DNA of 6,927 nt from Gracilibacteraceae bacterium. Lineage in GTDB: Bacteria; Bacillota; Desulfitobacteriia; Desulfitobacteriales; Syntrophobotulaceae. The stretch is from NCBI GenBank assembly GCA_031255985.1, contig JAIRRL010000128.1, forward strand, positions 1 through 6,927, read 5' to 3'. Below, in pieces: positions 1-5,456 of the stretch. The translations under genes were made by a program, and so were the position numbers. Under the pieces are notes generated by a model that was not told the DNA's origin, did not search any database, and was given only the letters and a program-made list of their open reading frames with translations. Every line of letters starts with the position of its first letter. Position 1 is the first letter of the stretch.

Positions 1-494
1 GGGTAGCCGCGCTCGGCCGGCAGATATCTCAGGATTACGCGGGCAAACGCCTGATAATGGTGGGCGTTCTCAAAGGCGCGGTTCCCTTTCTCGCTGATTT
101 GATCCGTTGCGTCACTTTGCCGCTCCAGTACGATTTTATCGCGGTGTCCAGCTACGGCGCCTCCACTGTTTCCTCCGGCGCCGTGCGGATGCTCAAGGAT
201 CTGGAATTGAGCGTGGAAGGCTCGGACGTCCTGCTGGTGGAGGATATTATCGACACGGGCCTGACCTTGCGCTATCTGCGGGAAAACCTGTACAACCGCC
301 ATCCGGCCAGCCTGAAAATCGCCGCCCTGCTGAACAAACCGGCCCGGCGCTCGGCGGAAATCACGGCGGATTACTGCGGTTTTTCCGTTCCGGACGAGTT
401 TTTGGTGGGCTACGGCCTGGATTACAACCAGGATTTCCGCAATCTGCCCTATGTGGGCGCGCTCAAACGGGAAGCCTGGCAGGATCATCGCTGA
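1..494 (+). CDS. hpt: Hypoxanthine phosphoribosyltransferase, 5'-truncated by window edge
   Basis: Purine salvage enzyme of the cytoplasm that joins hypoxanthine or guanine to PRPP to give IMP or GMP. The open frame enters the window with no start (first full codon at 3) and runs to a TGA at 492-494, so about 163 residues are visible of a usual 175-185; only the N-terminus is missing. Visible family hallmarks are the MVGVLKGAVPF segment near the visible N-terminus, the PRPP-binding motif VLLVEDIIDTGLTL (about 228-269) with its paired acidic residues, and the C-terminal block GYGLDYNQDFRNLPYVG seen in bacterial 6-oxopurine transferases. The ATG at 57 is internal, because homology-like sequence (LGRQISQDYAGKRLI) continues upstream. 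rpe follows 19 nt after the stop on the same strand, which suggests co-transcription. Xanthine-preferring enzymes share the fold, but this form fits Hpt best. Confidence 0.93.
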   Translation, partial: VAALGRQISQDYAGKRLIMVGVLKGAVPFLADLIRCVTLPLQYDFIAVSSYGASTVSSGAVRMLKDLELSVEGSDVLLVEDIIDTGLTLRYLRENLYNRHPASLKIAALLNKPARRSAEITADYCGFSVPDEFLVGYGLDYNQDFRNLPYVGALKREAWQDHR

Positions 495-500
495 AGGAGG
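494..500 (+). promoter_or_regulatory. Shine-Dalgarno sequence deciding the rpe start
   Basis: AAGGAGG overlaps the last base of the hpt stop codon and lies 13 nt before the ATG at 514. There is no comparable site before the ATG at 547, which would give a more typical Rpe N-terminus (MSVIIAPSLLAADF). The spacing to 514 is longer than ideal, so the start call is a judgement. Confidence 0.55.
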
Positions 501-513
501 CCGCGCGAACAGC

Positions 514-1242
514 ATGAACGCCGCAAACAGCGTTAAGAACAACGGTATGAGCGTCATTATCGCTCCTTCTCTTTTGGCCGCTGATTTTACGCGCCTGGGC
601 GAGGAAATAGCGCGCGTGGAGGCGGCGGGCTGCGAATTGCTCCATATCGACGTGATGGACGGGCATTTCGTCCCCAACATCGCCATCGGCCCGGACGCGG
701 TCAAGGCTTTGCGCCGCGTCAGCGCCCTGCCGTTCGACGTTCATCTGATGGTGGAAAACCCGGAAGATTATATAGAACGTTTTGCCGCCGCCGGCGCGGA
801 TTACGTCACTTTTCACCTTGAAGCGGCGCGGCATCCGCTCCGCTTGATTGAACAGATAAAAAACGCCGGCGCCAAGGCGGGCGCGGCTCTGAATCCGGCC
901 ACGACCTGGGAGAGCCTGCGTTATGTGGCGGCAAACCTGGATTTGGCGCTGCTGATGACGGTAAATCCAGGTTTTGGCGGCCAGCGGTTTATCAGCGCCA
1001 TGCTGCCGAAGATCGCCGCCTGCGCCCAATGGCTCCGGCGGGAAAACCCGGCCTGCCGCCTGGAAGTGGACGGGGGCGTCAGCGAAGCGACCGCGCCCGC
1101 GATTCTGGCGGCCGGCGCCGACATCCTTGTGGCCGGCGCGGCCGTATTCGGAGCGGCCGACGCGGCGGCGGCCCTGCGGGCGCTGCGGGAGATGGCCGCC
1201 GCCCCAAGGCGCGAGCCGGCAGACAAAACTGAAGCGGACTGA
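514..1242 (+). CDS. rpe: Ribulose-phosphate 3-epimerase
   Basis: Cytoplasmic TIM-barrel enzyme that interconverts D-ribulose 5-phosphate and D-xylulose 5-phosphate in the pentose phosphate pathway. Numbering from the ATG at 514 (242 residues), the family signatures appear in order: IAPSLLAADF with Ser19; HIDVMDGHFVPN with His44, Asp46 and Asp49; HLMVENP with His77; the phosphate-loop segment NPGFGGQRF; and EVDGGV with Asp186. The two histidines and two of the aspartates are the usual metal-site and acid-base residues. The family is normally about 215-225 residues; the excess is an 11-residue N-terminal stretch that vanishes if translation starts at 547, plus a charged tail (PRREPADKTEAD). It lies directly downstream of hpt and ends in a terminator zone facing the DUF1292 gene. 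The stop codon is inside the left arm of a 21-bp stem-loop. Confidence 0.93.
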   Translation: MNAANSVKNNGMSVIIAPSLLAADFTRLGEEIARVEAAGCELLHIDVMDGHFVPNIAIGPDAVKALRRVSALPFDVHLMVENPEDYIERFAAAGADYVTFHLEAARHPLRLIEQIKNAGAKAGAALNPATTWESLRYVAANLDLALLMTVNPGFGGQRFISAMLPKIAACAQWLRRENPACRLEVDGGVSEATAPAILAAGADILVAGAAVFGAADAAAALRALREMAAAPRREPADKTEAD

Positions 1243-1284
1243 CAGGCTTGCATTTTAGCTCGCGCCTGTCAGTTCGCTTCAGTT
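1227..1284 (-). terminator. Long 21-bp stem-loop, back-up terminator for the minus-strand operon
   Basis: Positions 1227-1247 and 1264-1284 are inverted copies of 21 bp with a single mismatch, which would be a G-U pair in plus-strand RNA; the loop is 16 nt. Read on the minus strand the stem is followed by TTTTGTCT, the layout of a Rho-independent terminator. On the plus strand no T-run follows it, so there it would only be a 3'-end hairpin of the rpe mRNA. The rpe TGA (1240-1242) lies in the left arm. Confidence 0.6.
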
Positions 1285-1292
1285 CGGCTCGC

Positions 1293-1331
1293 AAAAAATA
1301 ATCCTGCCGGTTGGCGGCAGGATTATTTGTT
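1293..1331. terminator. Bidirectional Rho-independent terminator between rpe and DUF1292 gene
   Basis: A perfect 14-bp stem (1296-1309 with 1315-1328) around a 5-nt loop, GC-rich at the loop end and A/T-rich at the base. On the minus strand it is followed by TTTTTTGC after the ATTA of the stem base. On the plus strand the run is weaker, TTTGTTATTC. It sits immediately after the DUF1292 stop codon and about 50 bp after the rpe stop, so it can end both convergent transcripts. Confidence 0.85.
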
Positions 1332-1740
1332 ATTCATCGCTATCCAGTTCGTCCCAGGCGTCGGATACTTTTTCCCATTCCTCGTCGTCGTCGATGTCCA
1401 CCAGGATTTCCTTGCCGGTCTCGTCTTTTTCCAGCTTCAAAATGAGGGCTTCCACTTCCTCGCCTTCGTCCTCGTCGTCGTCCTCAAAATCATCCTCGTC
1501 GTCCACGTCCAAATCATCGTCCACGTCCAAATCGTCGTCGTCCTCATCTTCGTCCTCGTCGTCGTCTTCCATGGGCAACAGCACAAAATACGTGCCGCCG
1601 TCCACATTCAGGGTCTCCAAATGTAAAAATTCATGTTCCTCACCATTTTCGTCGGTCAGCAACACAAGAGCCGGCCCGTTTGCCCCGTCGTCCGGCTCAG
1701 TCTCCGCTTCATTCAGATCCGGCTTGATTTTGTCAGCCAT
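1330..1740 (-). CDS. DUF1292 family protein (YrzB-like) with long acidic tract
   Basis: A 136-residue product beginning MADKIKPDLNEAE, in the same frame as the ruvX ORF above but with its own signals: GGGGAGG with a 7-nt gap before the ATG, and a promoter 41 bp upstream. The sequence resembles the small DUF1292 proteins found after ruvX in Bacillota. It has a beta-rich start (ALVLLTDENGEEHEFLHLETLNVDGGTYFVLLP in outline) and a helical end with the EEWEKVSDAWDEL-type motif. Relatives are about 85-100 residues. The extra length comes largely from an approximately 40-residue run of almost only Asp and Glu (about residues 58-98) between the two conserved parts, partly built from an 18-bp tandem DNA repeat. 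The function of the family is not established and I do not assign one. It probably folds as a small cytosolic acidic protein. It may be made alone, fused to RuvX, or both. Confidence 0.8.
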   Translation of the reverse strand: MADKIKPDLNEAETEPDDGANGPALVLLTDENGEEHEFLHLETLNVDGGTYFVLLPMEDDDEDEDEDDDDLDVDDDLDVDDEDDFEDDDEDEGEEVEALILKLEKDETGKEILVDIDDDEEWEKVSDAWDELDSDE

Positions 1741-2268
1741 TCCCTTACCTCCCCTGAGTATTTCGCTTCTCGCTTTTATCATCATACTCTGTTTAAGCGG
1801 CAAAGTCAACTCATTTCGCCAGGGGCGCTCCTTTTTCCCCCCCGCGCCGGCCCGGTTATCCAGATAGCCTTGCAAAATCAGGGCCGCCGCCGTCTGATCA
1901 ATCACCCGCTTGCGTTTGGCCCTGGACAAATCAGCCTCCAGCAGCGCCCGTTCCGCCGCCACCGTGGTTAGTCGCTCGTCCCAGAATCGCACGGGCAGAG
2001 AAAAATTTTTTCGCAGCCGGGCGGCGAATTCCTCCGTCTCCCGGACTCTGGGCCCGGAAGTTCCGTTCATATTGAGGGGATAGCCCAGCAAAAAAACGGC
2101 CGCCTCATAGCGGGCGGCCAGGGCCGCCAACTCCTTCATCTCCCCCGGCCCGCGCCGGATTACGCCCACCGGTTGGGCCGTCCAGCCAAAAACGTCGCTG
2201 ACCGCCACGCCTATGGTTTTAGAACCCAAATCCAAACCGAGGACGCGCGGTTTCGCTTCCGGCGTCAA
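1330..2268 (-). CDS. ruvX: RuvX/YqgF family Holliday junction resolvase-like nuclease, read in frame into DUF1292
   Basis: Residues 1-138 are a complete YqgF/RuvX domain (RNase H fold), linked in other bacteria to pre-16S rRNA 5' processing and proposed as a Holliday junction resolvase. Seen here: GLDLGSKTIGVAVSD with Asp13, the LGYPLNMNGTSGPR loop, DERLTT with Glu98, and VIDQTAAALILQGYLD with Asp124, so the three acidic catalytic positions are present. Relatives end at about this point (about 138 residues). Here the frame continues through an unlike-family stretch (residues 139-176) and the DUF1292 protein to the TAA at 1330. The start is TTG at 2268, overlapping the ireB TGA by 3 nt, with GGAG 8 nt upstream; no ATG is available. 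The junction carries a 7-G/5-A tract (minus strand; 1832-1843), and a one-base change there in either direction would put a stop within about 10 codons. Whether the 312-residue fusion exists is uncertain; the RuvX identity is not. Confidence 0.8.
   Translation of the reverse strand: MTPEAKPRVLGLDLGSKTIGVAVSDVFGWTAQPVGVIRRGPGEMKELAALAARYEAAVFLLGYPLNMNGTSGPRVRETEEFAARLRKNFSLPVRFWDERLTTVAAERALLEADLSRAKRKRVIDQTAAALILQGYLDNRAGAGGKKERPWRNELTLPLKQSMMIKARSEILRGGKGMADKIKPDLNEAETEPDDGANGPALVLLTDENGEEHEFLHLETLNVDGGTYFVLLPMEDDDEDEDEDDDDLDVDDDLDVDDEDDFEDDDEDEGEEVEALILKLEKDETGKEILVDIDDDEEWEKVSDAWDELDSDE
1450..1569 (-). repeat. Low-complexity GAC/GAT/GAG triplet tract encoding Asp/Glu run
   Basis: The minus strand here is almost entirely Asp and Glu codons, seen on the plus strand as GTC, ATC, TTC and CTC triplets. 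It contains an exact tandem pair of 18-bp units (1501-1518 and 1519-1536, differing at one base) that encodes the repeated DDLDVD motif. Such triplet tracts expand and contract by replication slippage, so the length probably varies among strains. Confidence 0.8.
1738..1756 (-). promoter_or_regulatory. Strong ribosome binding site and ATG of the DUF1292 gene
   Basis: On the minus strand GGGGAGG is followed by a 7-nt spacer (TAAGGGA) and ATG at 1740-1738. This is one of the best-matched initiation sites in the window. It marks an independent translation start inside the longer ruvX reading frame. Confidence 0.75.
1781..1809 (-). promoter_or_regulatory. Sigma-A-type promoter for the DUF1292 gene
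   Basis: On the minus strand TTGACT (1809-1804) and TATGAT (1786-1781) are separated by exactly 17 bp; each hexamer matches the consensus at five of six positions. Initiation would be expected near 1774, about 35 nt before the DUF1292 ATG. The promoter lies inside what would be the RuvX-DUF1292 linker (residues 154-163). That suggests this stretch is an intergenic region rather than a selected protein linker. Confidence 0.6.
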
Positions 2269-2525
2269 TCCCGCTCCAAGGCGCGCATATAACCGCGCAC
2301 CAATTCCTCCAGCAGCTCGTGCCGCTCTATTTTGCGAATCAGCGTCCGCGCCTGCTTATGGCTGGTGATATAGGCCGGATCGCCCGACATCAGATAGCCG
2401 ACCACCTGATTGATCGGATCATAGCCTTTTTCCCGCAGAGAATTATAAACCTCGGCAAAAATTTCTCCGGGCGATACGTCGTCCCTGTTTTTGCGAAAGA
2501 GTTTCGTTTCCTCTAAATCGCTCAA
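2265..2525 (-). CDS. ireB: IreB family regulatory phosphoprotein (DUF965/UPF0297)
   Basis: An 86-residue protein with the family's conserved core, EVYNSLREKGYDPINQVVGYLMSGDPAYITSH followed by a basic-acidic helix KQARTLIRKIERHELLEELVRGYM; the length is typical. In Enterococcus the homologue is phosphorylated near its N-terminus by the PASTA-domain kinase IreK and acts on cephalosporin resistance. As I recall the sites are Thr4 and Thr7. Here Thr7 is present in the matching context EETKLF, while position 4 is Leu. A role as a kinase target is inferred from the family only. The start is TTG at 2525, 2 nt after the alaS stop, with GGAGG 7 nt upstream and no ATG alternative. The TGA overlaps the TTG of ruvX, so translational coupling along alaS-ireB-ruvX is likely. 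Confidence 0.92.
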   Translation of the reverse strand: MSDLEETKLFRKNRDDVSPGEIFAEVYNSLREKGYDPINQVVGYLMSGDPAYITSHKQARTLIRKIERHELLEELVRGYMRALERD

Positions 2526-2527
2526 TC

Positions 2528-5170
2528 TTAATCCTCCGTCAAGTAACTTGCCACCACGCGCGGAACCTGAAGCAAAGCCTCGTCCAGCTTGGCCGGGTCT
2601 TTGCCGCCGGCCTGCGCCATATCCGCGCGGCCGCCGCCGCTGCCGCCGGTGAGCGCGGCCACATCCCGGATGATTTTTCCGGCGTGCAGACCGCGCAGCC
2701 CTTCCGGCAAAACGGCCGCCACCAGGCTGACCTTGCCGCCTTCCGCCGCGCCGAGAACGATAACCCCGCTTTCATGCGCGGCGCGCAGGCGATCCTTCAT
2801 CATGTCGGCCGTCCGGCGCAGCGTTTCCATATCGCGGGCCTGCACCCGGCCCGCCAGCAGATTTACCCCGTTTACCACCTTGATCCGGGCCATGAGATCG
2901 TCGGTCTCCTGTTTGGCCAATTGCGCCCTGAGCCGCTGAACGTCCCGCTCCAGCTCTTTCAGTTCCCCGACGGTCGCCCGCGCCCGTTTTTCCAGCTCGC
3001 GCGGGCCGGCTTTCAGAATCCGCTCCGCTTCCGCGATCTCCCGCTCCAGATTTTCCGCGTACTCCAGCGTCCCGAACCCGGTCACCGCCTCAATCCGGCG
3101 CAGTCCGGCTCCGATGCCGCTCTCGCTCAGTATTTTCAAAACGCCGATCTCGCCGGTGTTGGTGACATGAGTGCCGCCGCAGAGTTCCTTGCTGTAACCG
3201 CCGGCGAACACGACCCGCACCGTATCCCCGTATTTTTCCCCGAACAGGGCCGCCGCCCCCTGCGCCCGCGCCTCCGCCAGCGGCATTTCCCGCGTGCGCA
3301 CGGACATGGCCCGGAGAAGAATTTCGTTGACGCGGGTCTCCGTCGCCCGCAGCTCGTCCGCCGTCAGGGCGGCAAAATGGGTGAAGTCAAAACGCAGGCG
3401 CTCCGGCGTTATAAAAGAACCGGCCTGCCGCACATGGTCGCCCAGCACTTCCCGCAGCGCCCGGTGCAGCAAATGCGTGGCCGTGTGGTTGCGCGAAACC
3501 GCCCGCCGCGCCCGCTCGTCCACCTGAGCGCTTACCGTATCGCCGACCCGCAGCTTGCCCGCCTGTATTTTCAGCCGGTGCAAAACAGCGCCGGACGGCA
3601 GCCGCCGCACCTCCGTCACTTGAGCCGAGGCGTCCCCGGCGGTGATAACGCCCGTGTCCGAGATCTGGCCGCCGCTTTCCGCGAAAAACGGCGTCTGGCG
3701 CAGTACGCACCAGACCGTCTCGCCTTCCCCCGCCTCGCTCAGATCGCTTTCGCCAAACAGGGCGGCGATTTCCGCGTTTACCTTATAGAGAGCGTACCCG
3801 ATAAAAGGCGTCTCTTTGAGCGTGAGCGCTTTTGCCGCCAAAAACGGCTCCTCGTCCGCAGCGCGCATTTGTTTGGACTGCTCCCGCGCCTGCCGGCGGT
3901 GTTCGGCTTCCGCCGCCTGAAATCCGGGCATGTCCAGCTTCAGGTTCTGTTCCGCCAGCATTTCCGCCGTCAGTTCCGGCGGGAAACCGTAAGTTTCGTA
4001 CAGATGGAAAGCGTCCGCCCCGCTCAGCTCGGTTCGGCCGGCCGCCAGCAAATCCTGGGCTTTTTGCCGTAAAATGGCTGTGCCCTGATCGAGTGTGGAT
4101 TGAAAATTCTTTTCCTCCAGGCGCAAATGGTTGAGGATAAAATTCTCGTTTTCCCGCAGCTCGCCGTAGTATTCGCCGTAATCGGCCAGGACGACCCGGT
4201 AAAGCTGTTCCAAAAAAGGCTTGCCGATGCCCAGCAACCGCGCGTAACGGACGGCGCGGCGCAAAATCCGCCGCAAAACATAACCGCGCCCGTCGCTGGC
4301 GGGATAAATGCCGTCCGCCAGCATGAAGCAAACGGCCCGCGCGTGGTCGGCCACGACTTTCAGGGCGGTGTCCGTCTGTTTGTCCTCTTTGTAGCGGATG
4401 CCCGCCAGGGCGGCTGTTTTTTGGATGAGCGGCTGGAACAAGTCGGTGTCAAAATTCGTCTCCGCGTTTTGCGCGATCGAGGCTATCCGCTCCAGTCCCA
4501 TGCCCGTGTCGATATTTTGTTTGGGCAGCGGCGTCAGTTTCCCGTTTTCGTCACGGTTATACTGCATGAACACCAGGTTCCATATCTCCAGATAGCGGTC
4601 GCACTCGCAGCCGACGGCGCACTCCGGCCTGCCGCACCCCCGCGCCGCTCCCTGATCGACATATATTTCCGAGCAAGGCCCGCATGGCCCGGTCGGTCCC
4701 GCCGCCCAAAAATTCGTCTCGTCCGTCATAATCCGCCCGGCTTGAATCGGCGTTTCGCTCAGCCAATAACCGCGGGCTTCGTCGTCGTCGGGATAAACGG
4801 TCACCCACAGGCGCTCCGGCGATATGCGCAAAATTTGCGTCACATATTCCCAAGCCCAGCGGATCGCTTCTTTTTTGAAATAATCTCCGAAGGAAAAATT
4901 TCCCAACATCTCGAAAAACGTGTGGTGCCGCGCCGTTTTTCCAACCATTTCCAAATCAGGCGTCCGTACGCATTTCTGGCTGGTGACCGCGCGGTTCCAC
5001 GGCGGCTCCACTTTTCGCGTAAAATACGGTTTGAAGGGAACCATGCCGGCCACCGTCAGGAGCAAGGTCGGATCATCCCGTGGGATCAACGAGGCGCTGG
5101 GCTGGCGCGAATGCGCCTTGTCCGCAAAAAAACGCAGGAACATCTCCCTCAGTTCGTTGCCTGTAAACAT
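2528..5170 (-). CDS. alaS: Alanyl-tRNA synthetase
   Basis: Class II synthetase that activates alanine and charges tRNA-Ala in the cytoplasm; 880 residues, the normal full length. In order: the N-terminal catalytic domain with FFEMLGNFSFGDYF (residues 85-98), GPTGPCGPCSEI (158-169) and GMGLER (223-228); the editing domain with its zinc-site signature His562-x3-His566 and Cys664-GGT-His668, which hydrolyses misacylated Ser- and Gly-tRNA-Ala; a coiled-coil-rich segment around residues 700-770; and the C-Ala domain ending with a glycine-rich GSGGGRADMAQAGG motif (843-856). A cysteine cluster (C179, C184, C188, C190) in the catalytic domain is a version common in Bacillota. The ATG at 5170 has GGAGGG 7 nt upstream. 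It leads the minus-strand operon and has a good promoter at 5229-5257. The predicted leader is only about 52 nt, so there is no T-box riboswitch. Long open frames on the opposite strand here are by-products of GC-rich codons. Confidence 0.97.
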   Translation of the reverse strand: MFTGNELREMFLRFFADKAHSRQPSASLIPRDDPTLLLTVAGMVPFKPYFTRKVEPPWNRAVTSQKCVRTPDLEMVGKTARHHTFFEMLGNFSFGDYFKKEAIRWAWEYVTQILRISPERLWVTVYPDDDEARGYWLSETPIQAGRIMTDETNFWAAGPTGPCGPCSEIYVDQGAARGCGRPECAVGCECDRYLEIWNLVFMQYNRDENGKLTPLPKQNIDTGMGLERIASIAQNAETNFDTDLFQPLIQKTAALAGIRYKEDKQTDTALKVVADHARAVCFMLADGIYPASDGRGYVLRRILRRAVRYARLLGIGKPFLEQLYRVVLADYGEYYGELRENENFILNHLRLEEKNFQSTLDQGTAILRQKAQDLLAAGRTELSGADAFHLYETYGFPPELTAEMLAEQNLKLDMPGFQAAEAEHRRQAREQSKQMRAADEEPFLAAKALTLKETPFIGYALYKVNAEIAALFGESDLSEAGEGETVWCVLRQTPFFAESGGQISDTGVITAGDASAQVTEVRRLPSGAVLHRLKIQAGKLRVGDTVSAQVDERARRAVSRNHTATHLLHRALREVLGDHVRQAGSFITPERLRFDFTHFAALTADELRATETRVNEILLRAMSVRTREMPLAEARAQGAAALFGEKYGDTVRVVFAGGYSKELCGGTHVTNTGEIGVLKILSESGIGAGLRRIEAVTGFGTLEYAENLEREIAEAERILKAGPRELEKRARATVGELKELERDVQRLRAQLAKQETDDLMARIKVVNGVNLLAGRVQARDMETLRRTADMMKDRLRAAHESGVIVLGAAEGGKVSLVAAVLPEGLRGLHAGKIIRDVAALTGGSGGGRADMAQAGGKDPAKLDEALLQVPRVVASYLTED

Positions 5171-5206
5171 TAAGCTCCCTCCGCATCGGCATTGCTTCGC
5201 AGTTGC

Positions 5207-5220
5207 CGGGATTAATCCCG
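5207..5220. repeat. Perfect 14-bp palindrome at the predicted alaS transcription start
   Basis: CGGGATTAATCCCG is its own reverse complement. It falls about 2-15 bp downstream of the expected alaS start point. With no loop bases it makes a poor RNA hairpin and a better two-fold DNA site, so an operator is possible. The cognate protein is unknown. Confidence 0.5.
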
Positions 5221-5228
5221 CTGTTTAT

Positions 5229-5257
5229 ATTGTACATGCAAAAAGGAAGATTGTAAA
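5229..5257 (-). promoter_or_regulatory. Sigma-A-type promoter of the alaS operon
   Basis: On the minus strand TTTACA (5257-5252) and TACAAT (5234-5229) are separated by 17 bp, each five of six to the consensus. The start point should be near 5222, giving a leader of about 52 nt ending in the GGAGGG site. T-rich sequence just upstream, on the minus strand of the 14-bp repeats, could act like an UP element. Confidence 0.7.
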
Positions 5258-5268
5258 CCGGCGCAAAA

Positions 5269-5310
5269 GAAAAAGGATTGCCGAAAAAGGATTGCTGAAA
5301 AAGGATTGCC
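5269..5310 (+). repeat. Three tandem 14-bp repeats between divergent promoters
   Basis: Units 5269-5282, 5283-5296 and 5297-5310 read GAAAAAGGATTGC followed by C, T and C; they abut with no gaps and differ only at the last base. A degenerate copy with a 3-nt insertion (AAAAAGGAAGATTG) lies at 5240-5253. The third unit supplies most of the -35 box of the transporter promoter. The array could be a multi-site operator or a slippage-generated repeat; there are no spacers, so it is not a CRISPR. Confidence 0.85.
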
Positions 5311-5334
5311 GGCGACGGAAGCTTTGCGTATAAT
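5306..5334 (+). promoter_or_regulatory. Sigma-A-type promoter of the leader ORF and AEC transporter
   Basis: TTGCCG (5306-5311) and a perfect TATAAT (5329-5334) are 17 bp apart. The start point should be near 5341, giving a leader transcript of about 115 nt before the transporter ATG. The -35 box overlaps the last 14-bp repeat, so repeat number or occupancy could affect transcription. Confidence 0.7.
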
Positions 5335-5387
5335 AATGGGGACGAATACTTTTGATCAAGATAAAATATCCAGAGGGGGGATAGCGA

Positions 5388-5444
5388 TTGGCTCCGATAT
5401 CTGTTTCGGTTGAATGTTCCGGCGGCTGGCTGAGACGCTTGTGA
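5388..5444 (+). CDS. Putative 18-residue leader ORF upstream of the AEC transporter
   Basis: A TTG at 5388 is preceded by GAGGGGGG with a 7-nt gap, the strongest ribosome binding site in this region. It opens a frame encoding MAPISVSVECSGGWLRRL and closing at the TGA at 5442-5444. The transporter ATG follows 12 nt later in the same frame and lacks a ribosome binding site of its own, so ribosomes ending the leader could reinitiate there. No run of one amino acid and no clear attenuator hairpin was seen. The peptide resembles nothing I recognise. It could also be the remnant of a longer N-terminus cut by a stop mutation. Confidence 0.4.
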   Translation: MAPISVSVECSGGWLRRL

Positions 5445-5456
5445 CCGGCTGCTGAT

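Noticed and set aside
451..513. Longer rpe N-terminus starting at ATG 451
   Set aside because: It would lie inside hpt coding sequence, lacks a ribosome binding site and adds residues absent from the Rpe family.
1832..1843. Classical -1 ribosomal frameshift heptamer at the ruvX end
   Set aside because: The bases do not fit X XXY YYZ in the reading frame and no supporting downstream structure was evident. Polymerase slippage or a sequencing indel on the homopolymers is the more reasonable possibility.
1394..1867. Serine-rich plus-strand frame opposite the acidic tract
   Set aside because: The poly-Ser run is the mirror of Asp/Glu codons on the other strand. The minus-strand reading has flanking DUF1292 sequence and proper start signals.
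2684..4072. Long plus-strand open frame (462 codons) opposite alaS
   Set aside because: It is wholly antisense to a full-length alaS with intact motifs. Its Arg/Gln/Pro-rich composition is what a GC-rich coding strand gives in the complementary frame, and no family signature is visible.
4100..5173. Long plus-strand open frame (357 codons) opposite the alaS 5' half
   Set aside because: Same reasoning: antisense to the catalytic domain codons, no ribosome binding site of note and no recognisable domain.
5171..5222. T-box riboswitch upstream of alaS
   Set aside because: The promoter lies too close to the ATG (about 52 nt leader), and no T-box sequence, specifier stem or terminator/antiterminator pair is present.
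5269..5310. CRISPR-like array
   Set aside because: The 14-bp units abut directly without spacers, are too short for CRISPR repeats, and no cas gene is present.
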